This document shows positions 1 to 7,361 of a DNA stretch of 10,924 nt, in pieces; within the stretch, counting starts at the first letter, position 1, and the number at the start of each line of letters is the position of its first letter. The DNA comes from an uncultured Shinella sp. GTDB taxonomy: Bacteria; Pseudomonadota; Alphaproteobacteria; Rhizobiales; Rhizobiaceae. A program made the position numbers and the translations under genes. Location: NCBI RefSeq assembly GCF_946479415.1, contig NZ_CAMLFY010000139.1:1-10924 (forward strand), given 5' to 3'. The notes beneath the pieces are model-generated. The model did no database searches, was not told where the DNA came from, and saw nothing but the letters and a program-made list of their open reading frames with translations.

Positions 1-417
1 GCGGTGCGAATAGAAGATATCGACATAGTCGAGGCCCATGCGCTTCAGGCTCTGGTCGCAGGAAGCGATCAGGTACTTGCGGCTGCCCCATTCGCCATAC
101 GGACCCGGCCACATGTCGTAGCCGGCCTTGGAGGAGACGATCAGCTCGTCGCGCAGGTGCTTGAAATCGGTGCGCAGGATTTCGCCGAAGGCGGTTTCGG
201 CCGTTCCGCCGGGAGGACCGTAATTGTTGGCGAGGTCGAAATGGGTGATGCCGAGGTCGAAGGCGGTGCGGCACATGTCGACCTTGCGGTCATGCGGCGT
301 GTCATCGCCGAAATTGTGCCACAGGCCGAGCGACACCGCCGGCAGCTTCAGGCCGGAGCGCCCAACGCGGTTGTAGATCATCTTGTCGTAACGGTTTTCC
401 GCCGGCTGCCAGGCCAT
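1..417 (-). CDS. mgrA: Aldo/keto reductase, YghZ/L-glyceraldehyde-3-phosphate reductase type (5' part only)
   Basis: NADPH-dependent reductase of the aldo/keto reductase superfamily, cytoplasmic. The 139 visible residues read MAWQPAENRYDKMIYNRVGR onward and closely follow the N-terminus of E. coli YghZ (Gpr), including SLGLWHNFG, FDLGITHFDLANNYGPPGG, SSKAGYDMWPGPYG, QSLKRMGLDYVDIFYSHR. All four residues of the AKR catalytic tetrad are visible: D61, Y66, K97 and H138. The gene runs off the left edge; the family is about 330-350 residues, so roughly 200 residues are missing. The ATG at 417-415 is preceded by AAAGGA about 7 bases upstream. It is co-directional with the sugar cluster but separated from it by 303 bases holding a palindromic repeat, so cotranscription is uncertain. 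YghZ homologues reduce L-glyceraldehyde-3-phosphate and methylglyoxal; the substrate here is inferred by family only. Confidence 0.93.
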   Translation of the reverse strand, partial: MAWQPAENRYDKMIYNRVGRSGLKLPAVSLGLWHNFGDDTPHDRKVDMCRTAFDLGITHFDLANNYGPPGGTAETAFGEILRTDFKHLRDELIVSSKAGYDMWPGPYGEWGSRKYLIASCDQSLKRMGLDYVDIFYSHR

Positions 418-547
418 GATGTGTTCCTTTGTCTCGATATGGGGTGCGTCTGCATAACGCTCCCGCAGCGTTCTTCACAAGAGGCATTTGCCCCTTTCCC
501 TGCACGCGGGAGAAGCGCTTCCGGTTTGACCATAGCGCCCGAGGCTA
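418..547 (-). other. Leader region of the aldo/keto reductase gene
   Basis: About 130 bases between the palindromic repeat and the AKR start codon contain no credible gene. A short perfect inverted repeat lies at 456-472: AACGCT, a five-base loop, AGCGTT. A 10-base palindrome GAAGCGCTTC lies at 512-521. Neither is followed by a T-run in the direction of transcription, so I do not call a terminator. I see no convincing -35/-10 pair. The region could hold a weak promoter or could simply be untranslated spacer. Confidence 0.4.
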
Positions 548-702
548 ACCCCCCTCTGCCCTGCCGGGCATCTCCCCCAAAAGGGGGGAGATTGATTGGG
601 GCAGCGTTTCGCCAATCTCCAGCGTTGCTGGTTGAGCAAGGTTTTCGCTACTTGCCGATCTCCCCCCTTGTGGGGGAGATGCCCGGCAGGGCAGAGGGGG
701 GT
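548..702. repeat. Palindromic intergenic element, copy 1 (RIME/ABC-like rhizobial repeat)
   Basis: Two 45-base arms (548-592 and 658-702) are reverse complements with a single mismatch (580 against 671) and enclose a 65-base centre. Each arm is itself built of two small hairpins: GCCC-TGCC-GGGC (558-569; mirror at 681-692) and a CTCCCCC/GGGGGAG stem around AAAA (572-590; mirror at 660-678). A homologous element sits at 5156-5311. The mosaic-palindrome design resembles the RIME and ABC intergenic elements known in Rhizobiaceae; exact membership is from memory and not certain. It starts 18 bases after the stop codon of the Gfo/Idh gene. No T-run follows on either strand, so it is not a canonical terminator; mRNA stabilisation or partial termination is possible. 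Confidence 0.9.
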
Positions 703-720
703 AAATCCACGGCACATCGG

Positions 721-1854
721 CTACCGCAACAACGCTCGCGCCTCCTCGATGCCAAGCGCTTCCGGCTGGGTGCAGGTCGTCACGATATCGACGGCCTTGC
801 CCTCCTCTGCCGAGCGCAGGATCGAGGTCAGCACGTCGATCGTGTGCAGCGAGCGGTCGAGCGAGCAACGGTAGTCGCGGCCGGTGGTCACCGCCTCCAT
901 CATGTCGGCAAGGCCGATGCCGCGGTAGTTGGCCTGCGTGCCCCAGTCGAACTGGTAGTTCTGCGCGGTCAGCGGGTGATCCCAGACCTCCACCTCCTTC
1001 GGCTCGCGATCGTTGCCGGCCACTTCCACCTTGCCGCCGAAGAAGTTCGGATCCGGCACGAAGACGGCACCGTCGGTGCCGTAGAGCTCCATGTTCTGGT
1101 GGCGATGCGCCCAGACATCCCAGCTCGCCATCAGCGCGATCTGCGCGCCGTTCTCGAATTCGAGGATGGCATGGATATTGGTCGCAACGATGACCGGTAC
1201 GGCCTGACCAAGCCGCGGGCCGTTCCCGATGATGCGCTCCTCGCGCGCCTTGTTGGCGAGCGCCACGACGCGCTTCACCGGCCCGACGAGGTTGACGAGA
1301 TTGTTCACGTAGTAGGGACCGAGATCGAGGATCGGCCCGCCGCCCGGCGCAAAGAAGAAGTCCGGGTTCGGATGCCAGCTCTCCATGCCGGGCGAAAGCA
1401 CATGCGCCGTGCCCGACATGATCTTGCCGACCTTACCACTGTCGATGATATGGCGGGCGAACTGGTGCGAGCCGCCGAGATAGGTATCCGGCGCCGAACC
1501 GACCTTGAGACCCCTAGCGTCGGCGATGCGGCGCAGGTCCTCGCCCTGTTCGATGGAGAGAACGAAGGGCTTTTCCGAATAGACGTGTTTGCCCGCCTCC
1601 AGCGCCGCCTTCGAGACGGGATAATGCGCCTCCGGGATCGTCAGGTTGACGACGACGTCGACCGCAGGATTGGCGAGCAGCGCGTCGATCTCCTCAGCCT
1701 CCACGCCGAACTCTTCCGAGCGCGCCTTGGCGGCTGCGGGGTTGATATCGGCGCAGGCGACAAGCTTCAGGTTCCTGAACATCGGGATCAGCTTGAAATA
1801 AGCGCCCGAAATGTTGCCGCAGCCGATGATGCCGACTCCGTATTCCTTGCTCAT
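721..1854 (-). CDS. Gfo/Idh/MocA-family NAD(P)-dependent sugar oxidoreductase
   Basis: 377-residue cytoplasmic dehydrogenase of the glucose-fructose oxidoreductase/inositol dehydrogenase/MocA family. The N-terminal Rossmann fold shows GIIGCGNISG (8-17) and an acidic residue at the end of strand 2 (ADIN, 35-38). The family lysine motif is SEKPF (93-97). The C-terminal substrate domain has GGGPILDLGPYYVNNLV (171-187): the usual D-x-G-x-H-x-x-D reads D177-x-G-x-Y181-x-x-N184, so Tyr and Asn replace His and Asp. A Tyr at this place is also known in Zymomonas GFOR, so this is a subgroup trait rather than damage. ATG at 1854 lies 9 bases after GAGGA, which overlaps the TGA stop of the upstream isomerase gene (12-base gap), suggesting translational coupling. 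Likely oxidises a sugar or glycoside; substrate unknown. Length is normal for the family. Confidence 0.95.
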   Translation of the reverse strand: MSKEYGVGIIGCGNISGAYFKLIPMFRNLKLVACADINPAAAKARSEEFGVEAEEIDALLANPAVDVVVNLTIPEAHYPVSKAALEAGKHVYSEKPFVLSIEQGEDLRRIADARGLKVGSAPDTYLGGSHQFARHIIDSGKVGKIMSGTAHVLSPGMESWHPNPDFFFAPGGGPILDLGPYYVNNLVNLVGPVKRVVALANKAREERIIGNGPRLGQAVPVIVATNIHAILEFENGAQIALMASWDVWAHRHQNMELYGTDGAVFVPDPNFFGGKVEVAGNDREPKEVEVWDHPLTAQNYQFDWGTQANYRGIGLADMMEAVTTGRDYRCSLDRSLHTIDVLTSILRSAEEGKAVDIVTTCTQPEALGIEEARALLR

Positions 1855-1866
1855 GGTGGTCAGTCC

Positions 1867-2628
1867 TCAGAATGCCTTGATGGTTTTAATCGAGCGGGTG
1901 GCAAGACGGGTGATGTCCTTGGGATTGTCGTGCTCGACGATGAAGTGTTTTGCCGGCGTGCCGACAAGCGCCTTGGCGAGATCGCCCCAGGCGACGGTGC
2001 CGTGGCCGACATCCGCCCAGCCGTCCTCGTCCGTGGCCTCGCCCTTCGGCGCGATGTCCTTGACGTGCACGGCGGTGATGCGGCTGCCGTATTTCTGGAT
2101 CCAGGCGAAGGGATCGGCGCCGCCGCGAATGACCCAGGCGATATCCGCTTCCCAGGTGAGATCCGGGCCGCCGGCGAAGATGTGGTCCTGCGGCACGGAA
2201 CCATCCGGCAGGGCGAAGAACTCGAAATCATGGTTGTGCCAGCCGAAGACGAGGCCCGCCTTGCGCAACGGCTCGCCGGCCTTCTGGAGGCGCGCGCCGA
2301 AGGCATGCCAGCCGGCGGCGTCCGTCGGGCGGTGTTCGGGCAGCAGATAGGGGCAATAGACCGCCTCGATGCCGAGCGTGCGGCAAATCTCGATGACGTG
2401 GTCCGGCTCGCCCTCGATCATGTCGAGGCCGAAATGGGCGGTGGGCATGGTGAGGCCGTTCTTGTCGAGATCGGCTTTCACCTGCTGGATCGCGGCATCG
2501 TCGAGCGATGCATAGAGCGCGCCGTAGCCCTCGACTTGCTTGTAGCCGGCATCGGCCAGGATGCGGAACACTTCGGCGAAGGGCTGGAAATTGCGGGCGC
2601 TGTAAAGCTGGAAGCTGACGGTCTGCAT
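1867..2628 (-). CDS. Sugar phosphate isomerase/epimerase, AP-endonuclase-2-like TIM barrel
   Basis: 253-residue cytoplasmic protein of the xylose-isomerase-like TIM barrel family (AP_endonuc_2), related to IolE/IolI and 3-keto-sugar-processing enzymes. Features in order: MQTVSFQLYSAR start strand; GYKQVEGYG (29-36) with E33; TAHFGLDM (63-70) with H65; WHNHDFEF (130-137) with E136; TWEADIAW (158-165) with D162; AVHVKDI (186-192) with H188; FIVEHD (229-234) with E232. These acidic and His residues at strand ends match the usual divalent-metal site. GAGGAG lies about 6 bases before ATG 2628, a strong ribosome site. It sits 33 bases after the mannosidase stop and 12 before the Gfo/Idh gene. Isomerase plus Gfo/Idh dehydrogenase is a recurrent pair in sugar and keto-sugar catabolism. 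The exact reaction (epimerisation, isomerisation or beta-elimination of a keto-glycoside) cannot be read from sequence. Confidence 0.92.
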   Translation of the reverse strand: MQTVSFQLYSARNFQPFAEVFRILADAGYKQVEGYGALYASLDDAAIQQVKADLDKNGLTMPTAHFGLDMIEGEPDHVIEICRTLGIEAVYCPYLLPEHRPTDAAGWHAFGARLQKAGEPLRKAGLVFGWHNHDFEFFALPDGSVPQDHIFAGGPDLTWEADIAWVIRGGADPFAWIQKYGSRITAVHVKDIAPKGEATDEDGWADVGHGTVAWGDLAKALVGTPAKHFIVEHDNPKDITRLATRSIKTIKAF

Positions 2629-2643
2629 TGTTGTCTCCTCGTA

Positions 2644-2676
2644 TCAGTCTTGGGAAGTGCCTCAGTCTGGGGAAGT
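2644..2676. repeat. Short tandem duplication at the mannosidase 3' end
   Basis: Two 15-base units, TCAGTCTTGGGAAGT (2644-2658) and TCAGTCTGGGGAAGT (2662-2676), differ at one base and are spaced 18 bases apart, exactly six codons. On the minus strand each unit carries an in-frame TGA, so the mannosidase ends at the first (2664-2662) and a second in-frame stop follows at 2646-2644. This looks like a small slippage-type duplication at the gene end. Confidence 0.7.
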
Positions 2677-5121
2677 CTGGCAGGAATGAAGGTCGAGCCA
2701 GTGGAATTTCGGAACGGCGCCGCTTTCGGCGGGCGTGAAAATCACGGTCCTGCGTTCTCCGGCGGTGAGGTCGAAGGCATTGTCGGACCAGCGGCCAGCA
2801 ATGTCGGCCTCCAGCATGACATGCAGCGCAAGGCCGCGTGCCGAGGCGGTGACGGCAAAGCGGCCATCGTCGCGCGGCGAAACATCGAGCGTCAGGCCGG
2901 AAGCCTCGAGATCAAGCGCCTTGTAGGTGCCGGAAACATGGTGCCCCTCACCCTTCATGCCGTTCGAGGCTTCGAAGGACCAGAACAGCAGCGTGTCCTC
3001 GGGAAGATCGGCGGCGAACACGGAAAACAACATTTCCGCCTTGTCCGGGCCGCAGACACCCTCGACGCTGCGATGCGGGCGCCGCTCGCCCCTGAGCGAG
3101 ACAAGCCAGGTGTCGAGCTTCACCGTGACGGCATCGGCCGTGTCATTGACAACGGAGAAGCCGATAGTCTCGCCGTCCTTCGAAGGAATGGCGGCGACGG
3201 CGACGGGCTGGAAGAAGCGGCGCACCATATAGTGCATGGCCTTCCAGCTGCCGCCGTAATCGAGGCTCGACCAGGAGGCGACCGGCCAGGTGTCGTTGAG
3301 CTGCCAGTAGAGCGTGCCCATACAATGGGGCTTCAGCGAGCGCCAGTATTCGACGGCGGTGCGGATGGCGAGGCCCTGCTGGATTTGGCTGAGATAGACG
3401 AAGCTCGGGAAATCCTTGGGGAAGCGGAAATAGCGGAACATTGTGCCGGCGATGCGCTCATTGCCGCCGGCATTCTTCTGGTGGCTCTCCATCACGGGCG
3501 ACGCGATGTTCATGTCCTTGCGCTCGGCGAAGGTCTTCATGACCGGCATGGACGTGTAGGACTGGAAGCCGAATTCCGAGCAGAAGCGCGGGCGCACGGT
3601 GCGGTAATTGTCGAACGACTTGTTCTCGTGCCAGACGGACCAGTAGTGCATGTCGCCGGAACCGTCGGCATGCCAGGCGTCACCGAAGTCGAGATAGCCG
3701 GAAGCCGGGCTGGACGGCCACCAGATCGCGCCTGGTGCGGCCTTCTTCATCGCGACTTCAACGGTGCGGTTGAGGCGGTCGTAGGAGACGAGATAACGGT
3801 CGCGGTTCTCGCGGCTGACATCGAACCAGGTCAGCGCGCCGACCAACTCGTTGTCACCGCACCACAGCACGATCGAGGGGTGCGAGGCGAGACGCTTGAC
3901 CTGATAGTCCACCTCGGCGGCGACATTGTCGAGGAAATCGACGGTCGAGGGATAGAGGTTGCAGGCGAACATGAAGTCCTGCCAGACCATCAGGCCGAGC
4001 TCGTCGCAGAGATCGTAGAACCAGTCCGGCTCGTAGAAGCCGCCGCCCCAGACGCGCAGCATGTTCATATTGGCATCGACGGCCGATTGCAGCAGGTCGC
4101 GCACCGCGACGGGATTGATGCGCGACGGCAGCGCGTCGGCGGGGATCCAGTTGGCGCCACGGCAGAAGATTTCGCGGCCGTTGACCTTGAGCGCGAAGCG
4201 GCTGCCGGGCTCGTCCTTGTCGATCAGGAGTTCGACCTGGCGCAGGCCGATGCGGCGCACGACAGTCTCCGTCGGCGTCTCGACACGCACCGCATAGATC
4301 GCCTGCTCGCCATGTCCCTTCGGCCACCAGAGCGCGGGCTTTTCGATGCGGAACATGTGGGTGAGGTGCGTTTCGCCGGCATTGACGCCGATATCGAGCC
4401 GCACCCGCTCCTCGCCCAGCGCGAAATGCACCGGCAGGATGCCCGGCTGTTCGGCATGGAAGGTGGCGGTGACATAGAGATCGACGGCGCCATCCGCATG
4501 GTGGAACTGCCGCGTCGTGACATGCTCGATGCGCGCAGCCTCCAGCTTGCGCAGGACGATCTCGCCATAGATGCCGAGCGGCGCAATCGCGATGTTCCAG
4601 TCCCAGCCGAAATGGCACTGCGGCTTGCGCAGCATGTTGCCGTTCGGGATCGGCGAATTGCCTGTCGACCACGGGATGAAGAAGGGCTGCTCGGCCTGCC
4701 GGAGCGCGCCGGCCGCAACACTCGAATGGATCAGGACCTTCAGCGTGTTCTCGCCGACCTTCAGCGCATCGGTGACATCGGGACGGTAGCGGCGGAAGCA
4801 ATTGTCGGTATCGAGCACCAGCACGCCGTTGACATAGACGGACGCGACCGTGTCGATGCTGCCGATATCGAGATACCAGTCGCCCTCCAGCATTTCGGGC
4901 GCGATCTCGAATGTCCGCTCGATCGCCCAATCCTTCTCCGCCACCCACTGGATATCGCGCTCATTGCGGCCGGCATAGGGATCGGGAATGAGACCGGCGG
5001 CCAGAAGCGCGCTGTGCACGTCGCCGGGCACGCGCATCGGCGCGGTCTTCTCCGCATCGGTGCTGGTAACGGTCCAGAGGCCGGAAAGATCGATGGCGGC
5101 GATGTCGGATGTGTGGGTCAT
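2662..5121 (-). CDS. Glycoside hydrolase family 2 beta-mannosidase
   Basis: 819-residue retaining exo-glycosidase that would release mannose from the non-reducing end of beta-mannosides. The order is GH2-like: N-terminal sugar-binding jelly roll (about 10-190, with PGDVHSAL and FGWDWN), an Ig-like domain (about 195-300), a TIM barrel (about 305-640) and C-terminal beta domains. RGANWIPADA (321-330) and LRVWGGGFYE (355-364) are classic beta-mannosidase blocks. The acid/base is E425 in WCGDNE and the nucleophile E516 in CSEFGFQS; YWQLNDTWP (605-613) lines the active site. No signal peptide is seen, so hydrolysis is cytoplasmic, after import. I chose ATG 5121 (MTHTSDIAAIDLSG), with AGAGA upstream; the open frame extends to 5214, but only through the palindromic repeat. 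Exo-beta-glucosaminidase is a less likely GH2 alternative. The gene follows the transporter genes and precedes the isomerase by 33 bases. Confidence 0.95.
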   Translation of the reverse strand: MTHTSDIAAIDLSGLWTVTSTDAEKTAPMRVPGDVHSALLAAGLIPDPYAGRNERDIQWVAEKDWAIERTFEIAPEMLEGDWYLDIGSIDTVASVYVNGVLVLDTDNCFRRYRPDVTDALKVGENTLKVLIHSSVAAGALRQAEQPFFIPWSTGNSPIPNGNMLRKPQCHFGWDWNIAIAPLGIYGEIVLRKLEAARIEHVTTRQFHHADGAVDLYVTATFHAEQPGILPVHFALGEERVRLDIGVNAGETHLTHMFRIEKPALWWPKGHGEQAIYAVRVETPTETVVRRIGLRQVELLIDKDEPGSRFALKVNGREIFCRGANWIPADALPSRINPVAVRDLLQSAVDANMNMLRVWGGGFYEPDWFYDLCDELGLMVWQDFMFACNLYPSTVDFLDNVAAEVDYQVKRLASHPSIVLWCGDNELVGALTWFDVSRENRDRYLVSYDRLNRTVEVAMKKAAPGAIWWPSSPASGYLDFGDAWHADGSGDMHYWSVWHENKSFDNYRTVRPRFCSEFGFQSYTSMPVMKTFAERKDMNIASPVMESHQKNAGGNERIAGTMFRYFRFPKDFPSFVYLSQIQQGLAIRTAVEYWRSLKPHCMGTLYWQLNDTWPVASWSSLDYGGSWKAMHYMVRRFFQPVAVAAIPSKDGETIGFSVVNDTADAVTVKLDTWLVSLRGERRPHRSVEGVCGPDKAEMLFSVFAADLPEDTLLFWSFEASNGMKGEGHHVSGTYKALDLEASGLTLDVSPRDDGRFAVTASARGLALHVMLEADIAGRWSDNAFDLTAGERRTVIFTPAESGAVPKFHWLDLHSCQTSPD

Positions 5122-5155
5122 GACTTTGTCTCTGGCTTGCTGTGCGCGGGGTGTT

Positions 5156-5311
5156 ACCCCCCTCTGGCCTGCCGGCCATCTCCCCCACAAGGGGGGAGAT
5201 TGAATCGTGGTCACGTCTTGCAGAACTCTGCCGTTGCGTATGGAGCGATGCCTATGCGACCTGCCGATCTCCCCCCTTGGGGGGGAGATGGCCGGCAGGC
5301 CAGAGGGGGGT
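5156..5311. repeat. Palindromic intergenic element, copy 2 (RIME/ABC-like rhizobial repeat)
   Basis: Two 45-base arms (5156-5200 and 5267-5311) are reverse complements with one mismatch (5188 against 5280) around a 66-base centre. The small stem is GGCC-TGCC-GGCC (5166-5177; mirror at 5290-5301) where copy 1 has GCCC-TGCC-GGGC, so paired bases changed together. The centres of both copies are still recognisably homologous (shared CGTTGC and TGCCGATCT) but much more diverged than the arms. The element starts 19 bases after the ATPase stop codon and ends 34 bases before the mannosidase start. A TA dinucleotide flanks both C/G-run ends (5155-5156 and 5311-5312), which might be a target duplication; copy 1 shows TA only on one side. 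Translation across it produces spurious ORFs. Confidence 0.9.
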
Positions 5312-5330
5312 AGCCGCGATTTCCATCATC

Positions 5331-6419
5331 CTAAATCCGCTCCTCCGTGCCCGCATCGAACAGCGAGGCCAGCCCCATATCGAAGGAGAGCTTCACCGCC
5401 GTGCCGGGCTTGAAGCGCCGCGCACCGGCGACGCGGACGGACATGGTGTGGCCGGCATGTTTGAGCCAGAGCAGGTTGTCGGCGCCCATCGGCTCCTCGA
5501 TATCGACGGTCGCCTGGTGATGATCGGCACCGGGGCCGTCCTCGTTGACCTTCACATGCTCCGGACGCACGCCGAGCACGACCTTGCGGCCGGCCTGGAG
5601 CGCCTCACCGGCAGCGTAGCCATCGAGCGCGAAATCCACACCGTTGGCGACGAAGACCGGCTTGCCGCCCTTCTCGACGATCTCACCGCGCAAAAAGTTC
5701 ATGGACGGCGAGCCGATGAAGCCGGCGACGAACATGTTCTTCGGGGCGTTGTAGATCGTGTTGGGATCGGCCAGCTGCTGGATGACGCCGCTCTTCATGA
5801 TGGCGATGCGGTCGGCGAGCGTCAGGGCCTCGATCTGGTCATGCGTGACATAGATCATCGTGTTCTTCAGTGACTGGTGCAGCCGCTTGATTTCCACGCG
5901 CAGCTCCGAGCGCAGCTTGGCGTCGAGGTTGGAGAGCGGCTCGTCGAACAGGAAGACGTCCACGTCGCGTACCAGCGCCCGGCCGATCGCCACGCGCTGG
6001 CGCTGGCCGCCGGAGAGTTCCGAGGGTTTGCGCTTCAGGAGCGGGCCGATCTGCAGGATTTCGGCGGCACGGGCCACGCGCTTGTCGATCTCCGCCTTCG
6101 GCATCTTGGCGACCTGCAGGCCGAAGGAGAGGTTCTTCTCCACGGTCATCTGCGGATAGAGCGCGTAGGACTGGAACACCATGCCGATGCCGCGGTCCTT
6201 GGGCTCCTCCCAGGTGACGTTCTTGTTCTTGATGAAGATCTGCCCGCCGGTCGGCTCGAGCAGGCCGGCAATGCAGTTGAGAAGGGTCGACTTGCCGCAA
6301 CCGGACGAGCCGAGAAGCACGAGGAACTCGCCCTCCCCGATATCGAGATTGAGGTCTTCCAGCACGTTGACCGAACCGAAGCTCAACGAAAGGTCCTTGA
6401 TGGAGACGGATTTCTGCAT
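5331..6419 (-). CDS. ABC sugar importer ATP-binding protein, MalK/UgpC/MsmK type
   Basis: 362-residue cytoplasmic ATPase that drives the CUT1 importer. Visible motifs: Walker A GSSGCGKST (38-46), Q-loop Q83 in VFQSYALYP, signature LSGGQRQRVAIGRAL (135-149), Walker B VFLFDEP (155-161), D-loop SNLDAKLR (163-170) and switch H193 in VTHDQIEA. After about residue 235 (GFIGSPSMNF) follows the TOBE/OB regulatory extension typical of MalK/UgpC, with the conserved LGVRPEHV. The length is normal. ATG 6419 lies only 3 bases after the TAA of the upstream permease, with AAGGG just before it, so translation is probably coupled. Such ATPases are often shared between importers, but its place between permeases and the mannosidase ties it to this system. 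The 3' end is followed after 19 bases by a palindromic element. Confidence 0.96.
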   Translation of the reverse strand: MQKSVSIKDLSLSFGSVNVLEDLNLDIGEGEFLVLLGSSGCGKSTLLNCIAGLLEPTGGQIFIKNKNVTWEEPKDRGIGMVFQSYALYPQMTVEKNLSFGLQVAKMPKAEIDKRVARAAEILQIGPLLKRKPSELSGGQRQRVAIGRALVRDVDVFLFDEPLSNLDAKLRSELRVEIKRLHQSLKNTMIYVTHDQIEALTLADRIAIMKSGVIQQLADPNTIYNAPKNMFVAGFIGSPSMNFLRGEIVEKGGKPVFVANGVDFALDGYAAGEALQAGRKVVLGVRPEHVKVNEDGPGADHHQATVDIEEPMGADNLLWLKHAGHTMSVRVAGARRFKPGTAVKLSFDMGLASLFDAGTEERI

Positions 6420-6422
6420 GGC

Positions 6423-7361
6423 TTAACCCTTGACTGCGCCGGCGGCGATGCCGCGGACGAACAGGCGCCCCGACACGAAATAAACGAAGAGCGGAACCGC
6501 GCCGGTAAGCAGAGTCGCGGCCATGTTGACGTTGTATTCCTTCACTCCCTGGACGGAGTTGACGATGTTGTTGAGCTGCACGGTCATCGGATAATATTCC
6601 GGCCGCGTGAACACGACGCCGAACAGGAAGTCGTTCCAGATGCCGGTGATCTGCAGGATCATGGCGACGACGAAGATCGGCAGCGACATGGGCAGCATGA
6701 TGCGGAAATAGATCTGCCAGAAGCCTGCCCCATCGATGCGCGCCGCCTTGAACAGCTCCTCCGGCAGCGACGAGAAGTAGTTGCGGAACAGCAGCGTCAG
6801 GATCGGCATGCCGAAGATCGTGTGCACGATGATCAGGCCGGTCAGCGTGCCGTAAATGCCGAGTTCCCGGAGCACGATGACGATCGGATAGATCATCACC
6901 TGATAGGGAATGAAGGCGCCGACGATGAGGATCGTGAAGAACAGGTCGGCCCCCTTGAACTTCCAGTTGGCGAGCGCATAGCCGTTGACCGAGGCGACGA
7001 GGATCGAGATCAGCGTCGAGGGCACGGTGATGCGCACCGAATTCCAGAAGCCGCGCGACAGGCCATCGCAGTTGAGGCCGGTGCAGGCGGTGGCCCAGGC
7101 CTCGGCCCAGGGCTCGAAGGTCACTTCCAGCGGCGGCGAGAAGATATTGCCGAGCCGGATTTCCGGCATGCCCTTGAGCGAGGTCACGACCATCACATAA
7201 AGCGGCAGCAGATAGTAGAGTGCCGCCACGGCCAGCGTGCCGTAGAGCATGATGTTGCGGCCGGAGAGTGTGCGGCGCGGTTTGGCGCCACGCGGCTCGA
7301 CGCCGGCTTTCGTCGCGGCGGCCAGCGCCGGGCCGGGCTTGATGGAGACGGTCTCAGCCAC
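6423..7361 (-). CDS. CUT1 sugar ABC transporter permease, MalG-like
   Basis: 312-residue inner-membrane permease with about six transmembrane segments (roughly 37-60, 110-132, 140-163, 168-192, 224-247, 281-302) after a basic N-terminal tail of about 35 residues. The cytoplasmic EAA loop that docks on the ATPase reads EELFKAARIDGAGFWQIYF (201-219), followed by RIMLPMS. The C-terminus GRLFVRGIAAGAVKG is the standard MalG-type end. The start is GTG at 7361-7359: it overlaps the end of the upstream permease by 8 bases and has GGAGGA 8 bases upstream, inside that gene; the next Met (residue 38) would remove the N-terminal tail. It pairs with the MalF-like permease as a heterodimer. Residues 93-98 hold a CTGLNC pair within the long first periplasmic loop, possibly a disulfide. 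Confidence 0.95.
   Translation of the reverse strand: MAETVSIKPGPALAAATKAGVEPRGAKPRRTLSGRNIMLYGTLAVAALYYLLPLYVMVVTSLKGMPEIRLGNIFSPPLEVTFEPWAEAWATACTGLNCDGLSRGFWNSVRITVPSTLISILVASVNGYALANWKFKGADLFFTILIVGAFIPYQVMIYPIVIVLRELGIYGTLTGLIIVHTIFGMPILTLLFRNYFSSLPEELFKAARIDGAGFWQIYFRIMLPMSLPIFVVAMILQITGIWNDFLFGVVFTRPEYYPMTVQLNNIVNSVQGVKEYNVNMAATLLTGAVPLFVYFVSGRLFVRGIAAGAVKG

Noticed and set aside
548..702. Rho-independent terminator after the Gfo/Idh gene
   Set aside because: The stem is strong, but no T-run follows on the minus strand and a co-directional gene lies downstream; I keep it as a repeat with possible mRNA role.
513..765. 12-base word AAGCGCTTCCGG shared between the AKR leader and the Gfo/Idh coding sequence
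   Set aside because: Too short in high-GC DNA, and one copy is explained by coding sequence; most likely chance.
475..874. Small open frames on both strands over repeat copy 1, with PAGQRGV- and PGRAEGG-like peptides
   Set aside because: These are translations of the repeat, a known source of spurious rhizobial ORFs; no ribosome site or conserved domain is visible.
5122..5214. Upstream extension of the mannosidase by 31 residues (start at 5214)
   Set aside because: The extra residues are a translation of the palindromic repeat; the GH2 fold begins just after ATG 5121, which has its own upstream purine stretch.
548..5311. CRISPR array or composite transposon formed by the two repeats
   Set aside because: Only two copies 4.5 kb apart, each internally palindromic, with no transposase and no spacer-like series; the genes between them are normal cluster members.
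4..5313. Uninterrupted 1769-codon open frame on the + strand
   Set aside because: It runs antisense, codon-aligned, to the AKR, Gfo/Idh, isomerase and mannosidase genes, which all share one minus-strand frame, and it crosses both palindromic repeats. TTA, CTA and TCA codons are rare in these genes, so antisense stops are rare. The translation shows no domain.
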